Notes under the pieces: model-generated
The model's database searches: none
Told to the model about the DNA's origin: nothing
What the model saw: only the letters and a program-made list of their open reading frames with translations
Made by a program: the position numbers and the translations under genes
Origin: Prosthecobacter sp.
GTDB lineage: Bacteria; Verrucomicrobiota; Verrucomicrobiia; Verrucomicrobiales; Verrucomicrobiaceae
NCBI RefSeq assembly: GCF_034366625.1
Contig: NZ_JAXMIH010000026.1
Coordinates: forward strand, 47,005-111,004
Length of the DNA: 64,000 nt
Direction of reading: 5' to 3'
Shown here: positions 8,372-17,072 of the stretch, in pieces
Layout: every line of letters starts with the position of its first letter
How positions within the stretch are numbered: the stretch's first letter is position 1

Positions 8372-11359
8372 TTAGCCGAGCAGGCGGGCGAGTTCGCGCG
8401 CGATGAGGGTGATCTTGTCCCGCAGACCGTTGGAGGGTTCAACATCGTGCAGCACGGCGACGGTGGTGCTGCCGGGGAAGCAGAAGGTCAAAAGGCGGCC
8501 GCCAGCATTGAGCGTGAAGGTTTCTGCTCCTTCGATGCCGATGAGCGGGGCAAGGCCGCGCAACTGACGGGCGATGTCGGGAGCCTGGCGCTGGAACTCG
8601 GAAGCGTCAGGCTTCGAGGTGTCGGCATGGCTGAGGACGTGCGAGCCATGCAGGCAGACGCAAGCGCTGAGACCGTGCTGGGTGGCAAGCAACTCGACGA
8701 CACGCGGCGCGGCGAGGTTTTCCTCGGTGCCGAGGAGCGCTCGGAGCAGAAGCTGATCGGTCTGCGTGTCCACCGGCGAGAGGCCGAGGAAGGAGTGCTT
8801 CACGGCAGCCATTTTAGCCGGAGCCGCCGCAGGCGGGTTGGGCATGGGCGCGGGTCTGGATTCAGGTCTGGGCTGCGGTGCTGGCTCGGCAAACAACGGC
8901 GCACTGGCAGGCTGCGTGCTGAACAAGCCGCGTGACGCGGGTGCTTTGACCGGTTCAGACAAAGAGGGGATTTCATCCAAGGCTGGTGCGAAGGAGGGCG
9001 TCGGCTGGAAGGGTGCGAAAGCAGGCGCGGCAAAAGGATTGGGTGCCTGTTTGATCTCGGGCGCTGGCGAGAACGCGACGGCCGGCTGGGGTGCGGGAGA
9101 CTGACCGAGCAACTGGGCGCTGTTGAAGCCCGATTCAGCCGGTGCTTTGGATGCCAGCGATCCAGTTGGCGATGCCGAGGCGGCAAACGGATCGAACGGC
9201 TTCGTGGTCGGTGCCAGGGCTGAAGGCGGTTGGGGAGCCGGCTGGCTGGCAAAGGGCGAGGGCTGGTTTCCGAAAGGTTGAAAAAACGCTCCCGCGAGCG
9301 GCTGTGACGGAGGGGAAGGAGTCGGCTCCGGTGCGGCAGGAGGGAACAAGGACTGCGATACTGGAGCCACCTGGGGCCGTGCGGGTGGTGCTGGTTCGGC
9401 TGCTACCGGTGGATTGAAGGTGAACGGCGATGCTGGGGCGGGTTGCTGAGCGGAACCAAAGGCCGAGGTGGGTGCCGGGGTTGCTGGCGGCTGGCTTTGC
9501 GCGAAGGGATTCAACGCCGCACCGAATTTCGGCGTGAACGATGAAGTCGGGGACGCCTGTGCGGGAGGCTCTGCCGCCGGGGTGGCAAAGGCAGAGAGAG
9601 GATTCGGAGGGGGCTGCTGGGGGGCGAAGGCTGGCATCGCTGACGCGGCGAAGGAAGCTGGGGGCGATGTTTCCACTCGATTGACCTGTCCGGCGGGGGG
9701 GCCGGGTTGAATGGTGAAAGCGTTGTTTGCCGGCGCGGACTGAGGTGCAGCGCCAAAGGGCGAAGGCGAAGATGCAGCGGGGGCCGAGGCCATGCTGGTG
9801 AGCGCATGGAAGACTTCGTTCTGTGGCAGCCTGACTTGGAAATCGCGCTTCGCGGTGGCGAGCGTGTTGCGGAAGCCGAGGTCGGAAACGCCGTCGATGA
9901 GCGCTCCGAGTTCCACGATGACGTTGCCGGAGGAAATCTGCTCATTCAGGGTGCTGGCCGACACGCTGGTGGTGATCCATGCCGGGACCATGACCGGATT
10001 GAAACCGAGTTCTTCGACGCTGTAACCGTTCAACACCGCCGCGAATCCCAGCTTGGCCATGCCAGCGGCCGATGAGGTGCTGCCAAACATGGGCGCGGGT
10101 GCCGCCGAGGGGGCAAACGGTTGCGCAGAAGGTGCCTGTGCAGGCGCGGCTTGGGGCTCGGCCTCCTTCATCGCAGCCGCAAAGGGCGATCCAAACGGCA
10201 TCGCAGGAACTGCCGCAGGCATGGCGGCTGGGGTGGAGGCCCTTTCCTGTGATTGCGGGGTGAACAGACTGCTGATGGATGCCGGCGGTGCCGCCGGAGC
10301 AGGATTGGTGGCCGCAGGTGTAAACGGCGATGGAATGGCCGACGGAATTGCGGCGAACGGCGAAGCAGAGGCAGGTGAAGCAGGGGCTGCGGCAGAGAAG
10401 GGGGATGCAGCCTGCTGCGGCATGCTGAAGGGTGATCCGCCCGCGTTCGGGCCCAGAGAAAAGGGCGAGCCAGCCGGTTGTGGCGCTGCGTCAGCCTGCA
10501 TGGTGAAAGGACTGGGAGGCGGAGTGTCCTGCTTGATCGCGAAGGGACTGGCCGCCAGTGTTTCTGATGCTGGTTTGATGGAGAACGGCGAAGGTGCCGG
10601 GGCAGGTTCAGGTGCCGCAAAGCCTGGTGATGCAGCGGCGAAGGGACTCATCGGGAACGCCTGCGCGTGCGTTGCGCCAGGTTCCGCCTGGGGCGCTATC
10701 TGGAAAGGCGATGCCGCAGGTGCGGGGGGAGATGCAGGCTGGGCAAATGAAAAAGGCGACGGTGAAGATGGCACAGGAGCAGCAGGTTCAGCCGCTCCTT
10801 GTCCTTCCCGTGCCTGCGCAATCAGTCCTGGAAGCTTGGCTGCGGGCAGCGGCACGAGACGTGGATCCTGGGGAGAGATGGGCACCTGAAACAGCGCCGG
10901 ACAAACGCGATACAACTCAAACACCGGCAGCGCCGCCTGGCCGCTGCGCAGGGCATTCTCCAGAAGCATCGGTGGCAGGGACAGGGGTTGTTCCAGAGGC
11001 AGGGCTCCTGCGCGCACGACTTCGGGAGGAAGCTGGTTGATCACATCCCCCACGGTGAGCGGTGCATTCGTGGGCGTTGCTCCAGCGATGCTGAAAGGCG
11101 ACATGCCCATCGCCGAATTGATCGGCGGTGCGGCAATCGGCTCGTTGCCTGCCGTTTTGAAAAGTGGATTGCCGCCGATTTGAAACGGGGATGCCCCGGT
11201 TGGAGGCTGCAGGGTGGAGGGTGCTTGCATGGATGAGTGACTGGGAGGCAGCGTGCCAGCCATGGCGGGATGAGCCCTCGCGAAGTGTTGCGGTGCGCTT
11301 TGCCCCGGTTCGTCAGAACCGGCACCACGCTGGAACAAACTTCGGAACGAAAAACTCAT
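8372..11359 (-). CDS. Pro/Ala-rich SPF-motif scaffold with C-terminal roadblock-like domain
   Basis: This 995-residue protein is mostly low-complexity Pro/Ala/Ser/Gln sequence punctuated by 17 copies of SPF (ASPFQI, MSPFSI, PSPFTM and similar) plus single NPF and DPF triplets. Three islands look folded: residues ~70-140 (a helix pair with LPPEVVRAGALPLEQPL and VPISPQDPRLVPLPA), a related one around 430-500 (VIVELGALIDGVSDLGF then DFQVRLPQNEVFHAL), and the last ~140 residues (ALLGTEENLAAPRVVELLAT to LIARELARLLG), which resemble a roadblock/LC7 domain. It begins the minus-strand operon with MglA and roadblock genes. I infer a multivalent scaffold binding the GTPase through its C-terminus and client proteins through SPF motifs. 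No homologue function is known to me. Confidence 0.75.
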   Translation of the reverse strand: MSFSFRSLFQRGAGSDEPGQSAPQHFARAHPAMAGTLPPSHSSMQAPSTLQPPTGASPFQIGGNPLFKTAGNEPIAAPPINSAMGMSPFSIAGATPTNAPLTVGDVINQLPPEVVRAGALPLEQPLSLPPMLLENALRSGQAALPVFELYRVCPALFQVPISPQDPRLVPLPAAKLPGLIAQAREGQGAAEPAAPVPSSPSPFSFAQPASPPAPAASPFQIAPQAEPGATHAQAFPMSPFAAASPGFAAPEPAPAPSPFSIKPASETLAASPFAIKQDTPPPSPFTMQADAAPQPAGSPFSLGPNAGGSPFSMPQQAASPFSAAAPASPASASPFAAIPSAIPSPFTPAATNPAPAAPPASISSLFTPQSQERASTPAAMPAAVPAMPFGSPFAAAMKEAEPQAAPAQAPSAQPFAPSAAPAPMFGSTSSAAGMAKLGFAAVLNGYSVEELGFNPVMVPAWITTSVSASTLNEQISSGNVIVELGALIDGVSDLGFRNTLATAKRDFQVRLPQNEVFHALTSMASAPAASSPSPFGAAPQSAPANNAFTIQPGPPAGQVNRVETSPPASFAASAMPAFAPQQPPPNPLSAFATPAAEPPAQASPTSSFTPKFGAALNPFAQSQPPATPAPTSAFGSAQQPAPASPFTFNPPVAAEPAPPARPQVAPVSQSLFPPAAPEPTPSPPSQPLAGAFFQPFGNQPSPFASQPAPQPPSALAPTTKPFDPFAASASPTGSLASKAPAESGFNSAQLLGQSPAPQPAVAFSPAPEIKQAPNPFAAPAFAPFQPTPSFAPALDEIPSLSEPVKAPASRGLFSTQPASAPLFAEPAPQPRPESRPAPMPNPPAAAPAKMAAVKHSFLGLSPVDTQTDQLLLRALLGTEENLAAPRVVELLATQHGLSACVCLHGSHVLSHADTSKPDASEFQRQAPDIARQLRGLAPLIGIEGAETFTLNAGGRLLTFCFPGSTTVAVLHDVEPSNGLRDKITLIARELARLLG

Positions 11360-11416
11360 CGGTGGATGGAGCAGCCCGACTCAGCAAAGTAGCAAGTCTG
11401 CGTTGAAATTCTAGTT

Positions 11417-11422
11417 ATTATA
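11417..11422 (-). promoter_or_regulatory. Candidate -10 element for the scaffold-MglA operon
   Basis: On the minus strand a TATAAT hexamer lies about 60 bases upstream of the scaffold start codon, in an AT-rich stretch. No good -35 box is seen at 16-18 bases, so the assignment rests on the single hexamer. Confidence 0.3.
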
Positions 11423-11709
11423 AACAAATACCCCGGCATTTTTGCGTTAACATTAATTAACCGAGCTTAAGTACTGCTGTCTTACAGTTCAAGATTTTTT
11501 CATCTGTTTTTCTTGGCCTGAATGATTGTTCATCAACTTCGGAAGACGGTCTTTGATTTGGTGTGTTGCGACAAGGATGGGATCACTTCAAGTGTGCTGC
11601 TGAAATCATGCCAACAGGGTTTCATGAACGAATTTCGCGAGCCTTGAATTTTCTCTTGCGCAATCACGCATTGAACGCACTATCCCCGCCCGCTCAACCC
11701 GAGCAAAAA
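11423..11709. other. AT-rich intergenic region
   Basis: The sequence between the minus-strand scaffold operon and tRNA-Glu is clearly more AT-rich than the genes around it. It should hold the promoters for both directions. No gene, repeat or convincing sigma-factor site besides the listed hexamer is visible. Confidence 0.5.
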
Positions 11710-11784
11710 GACCCCTTCGTCTAGCGGTTAGGACACATCCCTTTCACGGATGCGACACGAGTTCGATTCTCGTAGGGGTCGCCA
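11710..11784 (+). tRNA. tRNA-Glu (anticodon TTC)
   Basis: The acceptor stem GACCCCT pairs with AGGGGTC over seven bases, followed by discriminator G and an encoded CCA. The anticodon loop CTTTCAC, closed by ATCC/GGAT, gives anticodon TTC for Glu. The T arm GAGTTCGATTCTC closes correctly. It lies alone, 74 bases before the GDP-fucose synthase start. Confidence 0.95.
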
Positions 11785-11857
11785 CCTTTACTAGGTGGTG
11801 ACCGAGGAAAATGAAGCTGTGCTGGACACAGCAAACACATCCGCTAGGCATCAACAC

Positions 11858-12802
11858 ATGTCTCAAACAGGCGGCAAACTTTTCATCACAGGTCATCAAG
11901 GTCTCGTCGGACGCGCATTGATGCGCCATTACGCGAACAAACCCGAGTGGCAGATCATCACACGCACACGGGCTGAACTCGATCTGCGGGATCAACATGC
12001 CACGGATGCTTTCTTCGCTGCCGAAAAGCCTGATCAGGTCATCCTCGCCGCTGCAACCGTCGGCGGCATCAAGGCCAGCTACACGCACCCGGTCGATTTC
12101 CTCCTGAACAACCTGCAGATTCAAAACAGCGTCCTTTCTGCGGCACATCGTTACGACACGAAGAAGCTCCTTTTCCTCGGCAGCACCTGCATCTATCCCA
12201 AAGTGGTCGAGATGCCCATTCGTGAGGACAGCCTGCTCACCGGGCCGATGGAAAGCACCAACGAGCCCTACGGCGTCGCGAAGATCGCCGGCATCAAGCT
12301 CTGCCAGGGTTACCGCCATCAACATGGCCGTGATTTCATCTGCGGCATGCCGGCCAACCTCTACGGCCCTTTCGACAACTTCGATCCCGAGCACTCGCAT
12401 GTGCTGCCTTCGCTGATTCGTCGTTTTCACGAGGCCAAACTGCACAACACGCCCACGGTCACGCTGTGGGGCAGTGGCAATCCGAAGCGCGAATTTCTTT
12501 TCGTCGATGATCTGGCCTCCGCCTGCGCCTTCCTGCTCGAAAACTACAGCAGCGCTGACATCATCAACATCGGCTGCGGCTGGGAGATCAGCATTCGCGA
12601 AGCGGCGGAGATCATCCGCGACATCATCGGCTATCAGGGTGAAATCCTCTGGGACACCACTCAGCCGGACGGCAATCCGCGCCGCCTGCTCGACATTAGC
12701 CGCATGGAGAAGCTCGGCTGGCAGGCGAAGACTGATTTTCGTGAAGGTGTCGCCACTACATACCAGTGGTTCCTCGACAATCGCGCCACCGCCCGGACTT
12801 GA
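11858..12802 (+). CDS. fcl: GDP-L-fucose synthase
   Basis: The 314-residue SDR-type epimerase/reductase begins KLFITGHQGLVGRALMRHY, with the TGxxGxxG NADP-binding turn. It has the catalytic region FLGSTCIYPK, the YGVAK pair (Tyr-x3-Lys) in EPYGVAKIAGIKLCQGY, and the family block NLYGPFDNFDPEHSHVLPSL. These match GDP-4-keto-6-deoxymannose epimerase/reductase, which makes GDP-L-fucose for surface glycans in the cytoplasm. The ATG at 11858 gives the expected N-terminus; an in-frame start 63 bases upstream would add an unrelated leader. A sugar methyltransferase and a flippase-like ABC protein follow on the same strand, pointing to a deoxysugar or polysaccharide pathway. The dehydratase gene (gmd) is not in the window. 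Confidence 0.9.
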   Translation: MSQTGGKLFITGHQGLVGRALMRHYANKPEWQIITRTRAELDLRDQHATDAFFAAEKPDQVILAAATVGGIKASYTHPVDFLLNNLQIQNSVLSAAHRYDTKKLLFLGSTCIYPKVVEMPIREDSLLTGPMESTNEPYGVAKIAGIKLCQGYRHQHGRDFICGMPANLYGPFDNFDPEHSHVLPSLIRRFHEAKLHNTPTVTLWGSGNPKREFLFVDDLASACAFLLENYSSADIINIGCGWEISIREAAEIIRDIIGYQGEILWDTTQPDGNPRRLLDISRMEKLGWQAKTDFREGVATTYQWFLDNRATART

Positions 12803-12837
12803 AGACACGAACTCCGGCTGGACACGCCAGCGCATCA

Positions 12838-14136
12838 ATGCCAATTGACCGCATGGCAATTCAGGCCTTCCGCCCCGTCCTCATCACCCGCAACACCTGC
12901 CGCATCTGTGGCTCACGCAGCCTCACGCCCGTCGTCAGCCTTGGCGACCAGTTCATCGGCGGAGTCCTTGCCAGCGCCGACGGTAGTGCGCTGATCAAAC
13001 GCAAAGTCCCGCTCGATCTCGTGCGCTGCGATCCCTCGGTCGATGAAAACGCCTGCGGCCTCGTGCAGATGCGCCACTCCGTGCCGCCGAAGGTGCTCTA
13101 CCACCGCTACTACTACGAGTCCGGCATCAATCAGTCGATGATCGACAACCTCACCGGCATCACCCAGCTCGTGGAGCAGACGGTCACACTCAAGGCCAAG
13201 GACATCGTCCTCGACATCGGTTGCAACGACGGCACGCTTCTCTCCAGCTACCAAACGCAGGGCCTTCGCCACATCGGCATCGATCCTTCCGACGTGGCGC
13301 TCAAAGCCCGCGCCAAAGGCTTCGAGGTTGTGAACGACTTCTTCACCTCCCGTGCCTTCAAGAGCGTTCACGCCACGGAAAAAGCGCGCGTCGTCACCAG
13401 CATCTCCATGTTCTACGATCTGGAGAATCCGCACGCCTTCGTGCAGGACATCGCCGATGTGCTCGCCGCCGACGGCATCTGGATTCTCGAGCAGAGCTAC
13501 CTGCCTGCGATGCTCGACATCAACAGCTTCGACACCATCTGCCACGAGCACTTGGAATACTACTCGCTCGCCGTGCTGGAACGCCTCTTTGGCGATCACG
13601 GCCTCGAAGTCATCGACGTGCATCTCAACGACGTGAACGGCGGCAGCTTCCGCCTTGTCGTCGCCAACGCCGGCCAGGTCAAACCATCCGCTGAAGCCGC
13701 CGTACGCGTCCAGGATCTCCGCATCCGTGAGTTTGAAATGGCCATCGACAGCGACGCGCCTTACGCCGTCTTCCGCGAGAATATCGAGCGCATCCGCACC
13801 GATCTCACCGCCTTCCTCAAGAAGGCCAAAGCCGAAGGCAAAGTCGTCCACGGCTACGGCGCTTCCACCAAGGGCAGCACCACGCTGCAGTTCTGCAACG
13901 TCACGTCCGATCTCGTATCCGCCATCGCGGATCGCAATCCCATCAAATGGGGCAGCTACACCATCGGCACGCAGATCAAGATCATCTCCGAAGACGAATC
14001 CCGCGCTGCCAAGCCCGACTACTACCTCGTGCTCCCCTGGCACTTCATGCCCGAGTTCCTCAAGCGCGAAAAAGACTTCCTCGCTCGCGGTGGCAAATTC
14101 GTCGTCCCGATGCCGCAGGTTCATCTCGTCGGTTGA
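12838..14136 (+). CDS. NDP-hexose C-methyltransferase-like SAM methyltransferase
   Basis: The 432-residue protein has the three-part layout of sugar C-methyltransferases. An N-terminal zinc-binding region opens with NTCRICGSRSLTPVVSLGDQ; a SAM-binding core has VLDIGCNDGTLL; a C-terminal domain has VVHGYGASTKGSTTLQF. The central HEHLEYYSLAVLERLFGDHG is typical of the same group. Such enzymes methylate C-3 of NDP-4-keto-deoxyhexoses. The start could be the ATG at 12838 or the one at 12853; no ribosome-binding site decides. It sits 35 bases after fcl and 35 before the ABC exporter, so the three are likely an operon for a methylated deoxysugar or its transfer. Confidence 0.8.
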   Translation: MPIDRMAIQAFRPVLITRNTCRICGSRSLTPVVSLGDQFIGGVLASADGSALIKRKVPLDLVRCDPSVDENACGLVQMRHSVPPKVLYHRYYYESGINQSMIDNLTGITQLVEQTVTLKAKDIVLDIGCNDGTLLSSYQTQGLRHIGIDPSDVALKARAKGFEVVNDFFTSRAFKSVHATEKARVVTSISMFYDLENPHAFVQDIADVLAADGIWILEQSYLPAMLDINSFDTICHEHLEYYSLAVLERLFGDHGLEVIDVHLNDVNGGSFRLVVANAGQVKPSAEAAVRVQDLRIREFEMAIDSDAPYAVFRENIERIRTDLTAFLKKAKAEGKVVHGYGASTKGSTTLQFCNVTSDLVSAIADRNPIKWGSYTIGTQIKIISEDESRAAKPDYYLVLPWHFMPEFLKREKDFLARGGKFVVPMPQVHLVG

Positions 14137-14171
14137 ATCGAATCCCGCGCTTGCGCGTCTAGGTCACTCCC

Positions 14172-15935
14172 ATGGACGACAAGCCCGAGCCAATGACGAA
14201 CCGCAGCGCGCTGCGTCGCTTGCTCACGTTCGCACGCGGCCACTGGCGCATCGCCGCGCTGCAATTCGCCCTCGCCGTCGCCGGCACCTCGCTCATCTTC
14301 GTCTTTCCCGGCGTCGTGCGCTGGTTCATGGATGAAATCATCCCGCAGAAGCGCACAGATCTCATCTGGCAGGCCGGCGGTCTCGCCATTTTCGCCTTCA
14401 CCGTGCGCGAAGGCCTCTACTACTTCCGCACCCGCGTGAACTGCACCTTCGAGCAGTGCATGATCACCGACCTGCGCGGCCAGCTTCATCGCAAGGTCGA
14501 GCTTCTCCCGCTGCGCTGGTTCGATCATCAAAGCACCGGCGACATCCTCACCAAACTCGCCGACGACGTGCCCGCCACCCAGCGCGTCATCCTCGAAGGC
14601 ATCGAGCAGGGCCTCACCGCCGTGCTGCAAATCCTCATCACTGCCGTTGTCATGCTCATCGCGGACACGAAGCTCGCCTTGATTGTTCTCGCGCCCACGC
14701 CGCTCATCGCCGCCGGTGGCTGGATATACTCCCGCTGGGTTTCACCACGCGCCACCGCCGCGCGTGAAGCGACCAGCATGCTCAATGCCACGCTGCACGA
14801 CACCCTCACCGGCATCCGCCAGATCAAGAGCTTCACCGCCGAGGAGATGCGGCAGTGGAAATTCCTCGCCGCCAGCGAGCGCCTCAAAGAGAAGCAAACA
14901 CGTCTCATGGCCGCCTGGGCCTTCTACGCGCCGTCCATGACTCTGCTGGGCAATCTCGGCCTCGTGCTGCTCCTCATGGCCGGTTCGTGGTGGTGCGTGC
15001 AGGGCAGCATGACCACTGGCGAGTTGATGCAGTTCATCCTGCTCGTCGGTTTCCTCTACGAACCCATTGCCCGCCTCCACGGCGTCAATCAAACGCTCCT
15101 CAACGGCCTCGCTGCCGCCAAGCGCGTCTTCGCCATCCTCGACGATGAAACCGAGGAAGACCTCGATTCCGGCCAGACGCTTCAAAACATCCGTGGCGAA
15201 GTCGGATTCCACTCCGTCTCCTTCGCCTACCGCGAGGACAAACCCGTGCTGCACAACATCACGCTCGCCGCGCAGCGTCATCAAACCATCGCCATCGTCG
15301 GCGCGACCGGTTCCGGCAAAAGCACGCTCTTCCAGCTCCTCACCCGCTTCTACGACCCGCAAAGCGGCAGCATCACGCTCGATGGCATCCCGCTCAGCGA
15401 CCTCAGCAAGCGTTCCCTGCGCCAATCGCTCGCCTACGTCACGCAGGAATCATTCCTCTTCGCCGGAACCGTGCGCGACAATCTCCTCCTCGGCAAACCC
15501 GCCGCCACCGACGACGAACTCTGGGTCGCGCTTAGCGATGCCTGCGCCGAAGACTTCATTCGCCGCCTCCCCGAAGGCCTCGACGCCGAGGTCGGCGAAC
15601 GTGGTGTCCTCTTGAGCGGCGGCGAGCGTCAGCGCCTCGCTCTCGCCCGTGCCTTCCTCAAAAACGCCCCCATCCTGCTGCTCGATGAAGCCACTTCGTC
15701 CGTCGATGTGAAGTCAGAGCATCTCATTCAAGAGGCGCTCGCCAAACTCCGCGCCAACCGCACCAGCCTCATCATCGCCCACCGCCTCAGTACCATCATC
15801 GAGGCCAATGTCATCTACGTCCTCCATCAAGGCCGCATCCTCGCCCACGGCACCCACGCCGAGCTCCTCCAATCCTCCGCCTACTACCGCGAACTCACCG
15901 CCCTCGCCTTCACCCCAGGAGAGGGATCATCCTGA
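14172..15935 (+). CDS. ABC transporter, fused permease and ATPase (MsbA/lipid A exporter-like)
   Basis: The 587-residue half-transporter has an N-terminal type I exporter membrane domain (about residues 15-320, six predicted helices) and a C-terminal nucleotide-binding domain. Walker A is GATGSGKST near residue 376, the Q-loop region follows in YVTQESFLFAGTV, the signature is LSGGERQRLALARAF near 481, and Walker B is ILLLDEATSSVD near 502, followed by IAHRLST. Homologues export lipids, glycolipids or peptides across the inner membrane as homodimers. The position behind two sugar-nucleotide genes suggests export of a glycolipid or glycan. The last residues, GEGSS, are encoded by a palindrome that contains the stop codon. 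Confidence 0.88.
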   Translation: MDDKPEPMTNRSALRRLLTFARGHWRIAALQFALAVAGTSLIFVFPGVVRWFMDEIIPQKRTDLIWQAGGLAIFAFTVREGLYYFRTRVNCTFEQCMITDLRGQLHRKVELLPLRWFDHQSTGDILTKLADDVPATQRVILEGIEQGLTAVLQILITAVVMLIADTKLALIVLAPTPLIAAGGWIYSRWVSPRATAAREATSMLNATLHDTLTGIRQIKSFTAEEMRQWKFLAASERLKEKQTRLMAAWAFYAPSMTLLGNLGLVLLLMAGSWWCVQGSMTTGELMQFILLVGFLYEPIARLHGVNQTLLNGLAAAKRVFAILDDETEEDLDSGQTLQNIRGEVGFHSVSFAYREDKPVLHNITLAAQRHQTIAIVGATGSGKSTLFQLLTRFYDPQSGSITLDGIPLSDLSKRSLRQSLAYVTQESFLFAGTVRDNLLLGKPAATDDELWVALSDACAEDFIRRLPEGLDAEVGERGVLLSGGERQRLALARAFLKNAPILLLDEATSSVDVKSEHLIQEALAKLRANRTSLIIAHRLSTIIEANVIYVLHQGRILAHGTHAELLQSSAYYRELTALAFTPGEGSS

Positions 15936-15965
15936 TCCCTCAAGGCGGGGCCAAGATGGCCCCGC
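15921..15965 (+). terminator. Two consecutive hairpins at the end of the sugar/ABC operon
   Basis: The first palindrome, GAGGGATCA-TCC-TGATCCCTC (15921-15941), includes the TGA stop of the ABC gene. The second, GCGGGGCC-AAGAT-GGCCCCGC (15945-15965), follows after three bases and is followed by a weakly T-rich run. The second looks like the terminator. The first recurs in diverged form at 18281-18334 and may be a repeat element. Confidence 0.6.
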
Positions 15966-16063
15966 TCCTTCAGACTGATTCTCGGCGAGTCCCAAAAAAC
16001 AAAGGGAGGCAGGCAGCGATCAGCATGGAGTGATAAAACGAGGCGAACGACGCCTGTCGATGG

Positions 16064-16666
16064 CTAGGTCTCATGCGCCATGCCATAAAAGGCCCTGGCC
16101 TCGGCACGCCCGAGTGCGCGGAAAACGCCGGCCGAGACGCTGGCGAACACCAGCGTCACACCGGCCGCATAGATCCGCCCCCACCACGGAATGGGACCGT
16201 CGTTGCCCCGCAACGGAACGAACGGTATCACCAGCAGATAAACGACGAACCACAAGGTGGCCAGGGCCGTCATGCCGCGTGCCACCCACCATGCCCAGCG
16301 TTGAGCCAGCACCTGACCGTAAAACAGCACCAGCGCTGGCAGGAAGAGCACCGTCGTCCAATAGAAAGCTCTGCCGCCCGCGCGAACCAGGCCGTCGCTC
16401 TGTTCCAACGCACAAAACGCCAGGAACAAACCGTTGCCGATGATGGCCGCCCGCACCGGCGCGGGGATCAAATCGAAGCGCAGTCGGCGCAACCTGCCCC
16501 AGAGGGCGACAATCCCGCTCAGGATGAGAACAACCCCGATGACCACAACCGCGCCGCCTTGCCGATCCAAGGTGCCACGGCCCACCCACACCACGATGGC
16601 AGGCACTAGCCACGCGCCCCCCAACGATGCCGCCAAGAGACCAGTGACTGGAAGCAGACGACTCAT
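16064..16666 (-). CDS. Predicted membrane protein of unknown function
   Basis: The 200-residue protein shows about five to six hydrophobic segments: an N-terminal one with GLLAASLGGAWLVPAIVVWV, then AVVVIGVVLILSGIVALW, AIIGNGLFLAFCAL, TTVLFLPALVLFYGQVLA, TALATLWFVVYLLVIPFV and AAGVTLVFASVSAGVF. I do not recognise a family. It is the last gene of a run of small minus-strand genes, starting 18 bases after the previous stop. Its start MSRLLPVTGLLAAS gives a natural N-terminal membrane segment. The array context (small unrelated genes, related spacers) suggests it is accessory. Confidence 0.6.
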   Translation of the reverse strand: MSRLLPVTGLLAASLGGAWLVPAIVVWVGRGTLDRQGGAVVVIGVVLILSGIVALWGRLRRLRFDLIPAPVRAAIIGNGLFLAFCALEQSDGLVRAGGRAFYWTTVLFLPALVLFYGQVLAQRWAWWVARGMTALATLWFVVYLLVIPFVPLRGNDGPIPWWGRIYAAGVTLVFASVSAGVFRALGRAEARAFYGMAHET

Positions 16667-16684
16667 GAGGAATTTAATAGATGG

Positions 16685-17005
16685 CTAGGCCGTTTGTGTG
16701 GTGATGTGGTCAATGAATACCTCAAACTGAGTCTCTCCATTCTTGGCTGCGATACCCCAAGGACGATTGATGTCGATAAGGCAGCGCTTGCGGCCATCCT
16801 TATCAGTCCACTCTTGAAGAATCTCGCAAGCGATCACGCCAGGCTGCGGATAACTACTCTGTGCATCCAAATCTGCGGCAGTGAAGATTGGAAGCTTGTC
16901 GACGAACGACCACTGCCGACCGGAGGCGTCGCTCATGACGCACTCAACAATGTTGGGCTGATATTCTTCCACCAATCGAACGATTTGAACAGGGATGGTG
17001 TGCAT
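16685..17005 (-). CDS. Small hypothetical protein of the accessory array
   Basis: The 106-residue protein (MHTIPVQIVRLVEEYQPNIV at the start) alternates strands and polar turns: CVMSDASGRQWSFVDKLPIF, GVIACEILQEWTDKDGRKRC, INRPWGIAAKNGETQFEVF. It looks like a compact beta-rich soluble domain without signal peptide or membrane segment. I do not recognise it; single-domain proteins of this size with such composition are often immunity proteins or phage-defence accessories, but nothing here proves that. The ATG at 17005 lies just after an attC-like spacer, with 18 bases to the next gene. An alternative start 30 bases upstream would run into the spacer repeat. Confidence 0.55.
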   Translation of the reverse strand: MHTIPVQIVRLVEEYQPNIVECVMSDASGRQWSFVDKLPIFTAADLDAQSSYPQPGVIACEILQEWTDKDGRKRCLIDINRPWGIAAKNGETQFEVFIDHITTQTA

Positions 17006-17008
17006 AGC

Positions 17009-17057
17009 GGCCGAACTATTAGACGCTAAACCCATCTGTCGAGGGCGTGTTCAGCAC
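17009..17057 (-). repeat. attC-like spacer repeat (copy B)
   Basis: In gene orientation the spacer reads GTGCTGAACACGCCC, then CTCGACAGATGGGTTTAG, then ends AATAGTTCGGCC. The outer heptamers GCTGAAC and GTTCGGC are nearly complementary, like the R'' and R' boxes of integron attC sites, though the fourth base differs from GTTRRRY. The internal CTCGACAGA block recurs in other spacers of this array. Confidence 0.4.
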
Positions 17058-17072
17058 CTCATGGAAGAGTGT

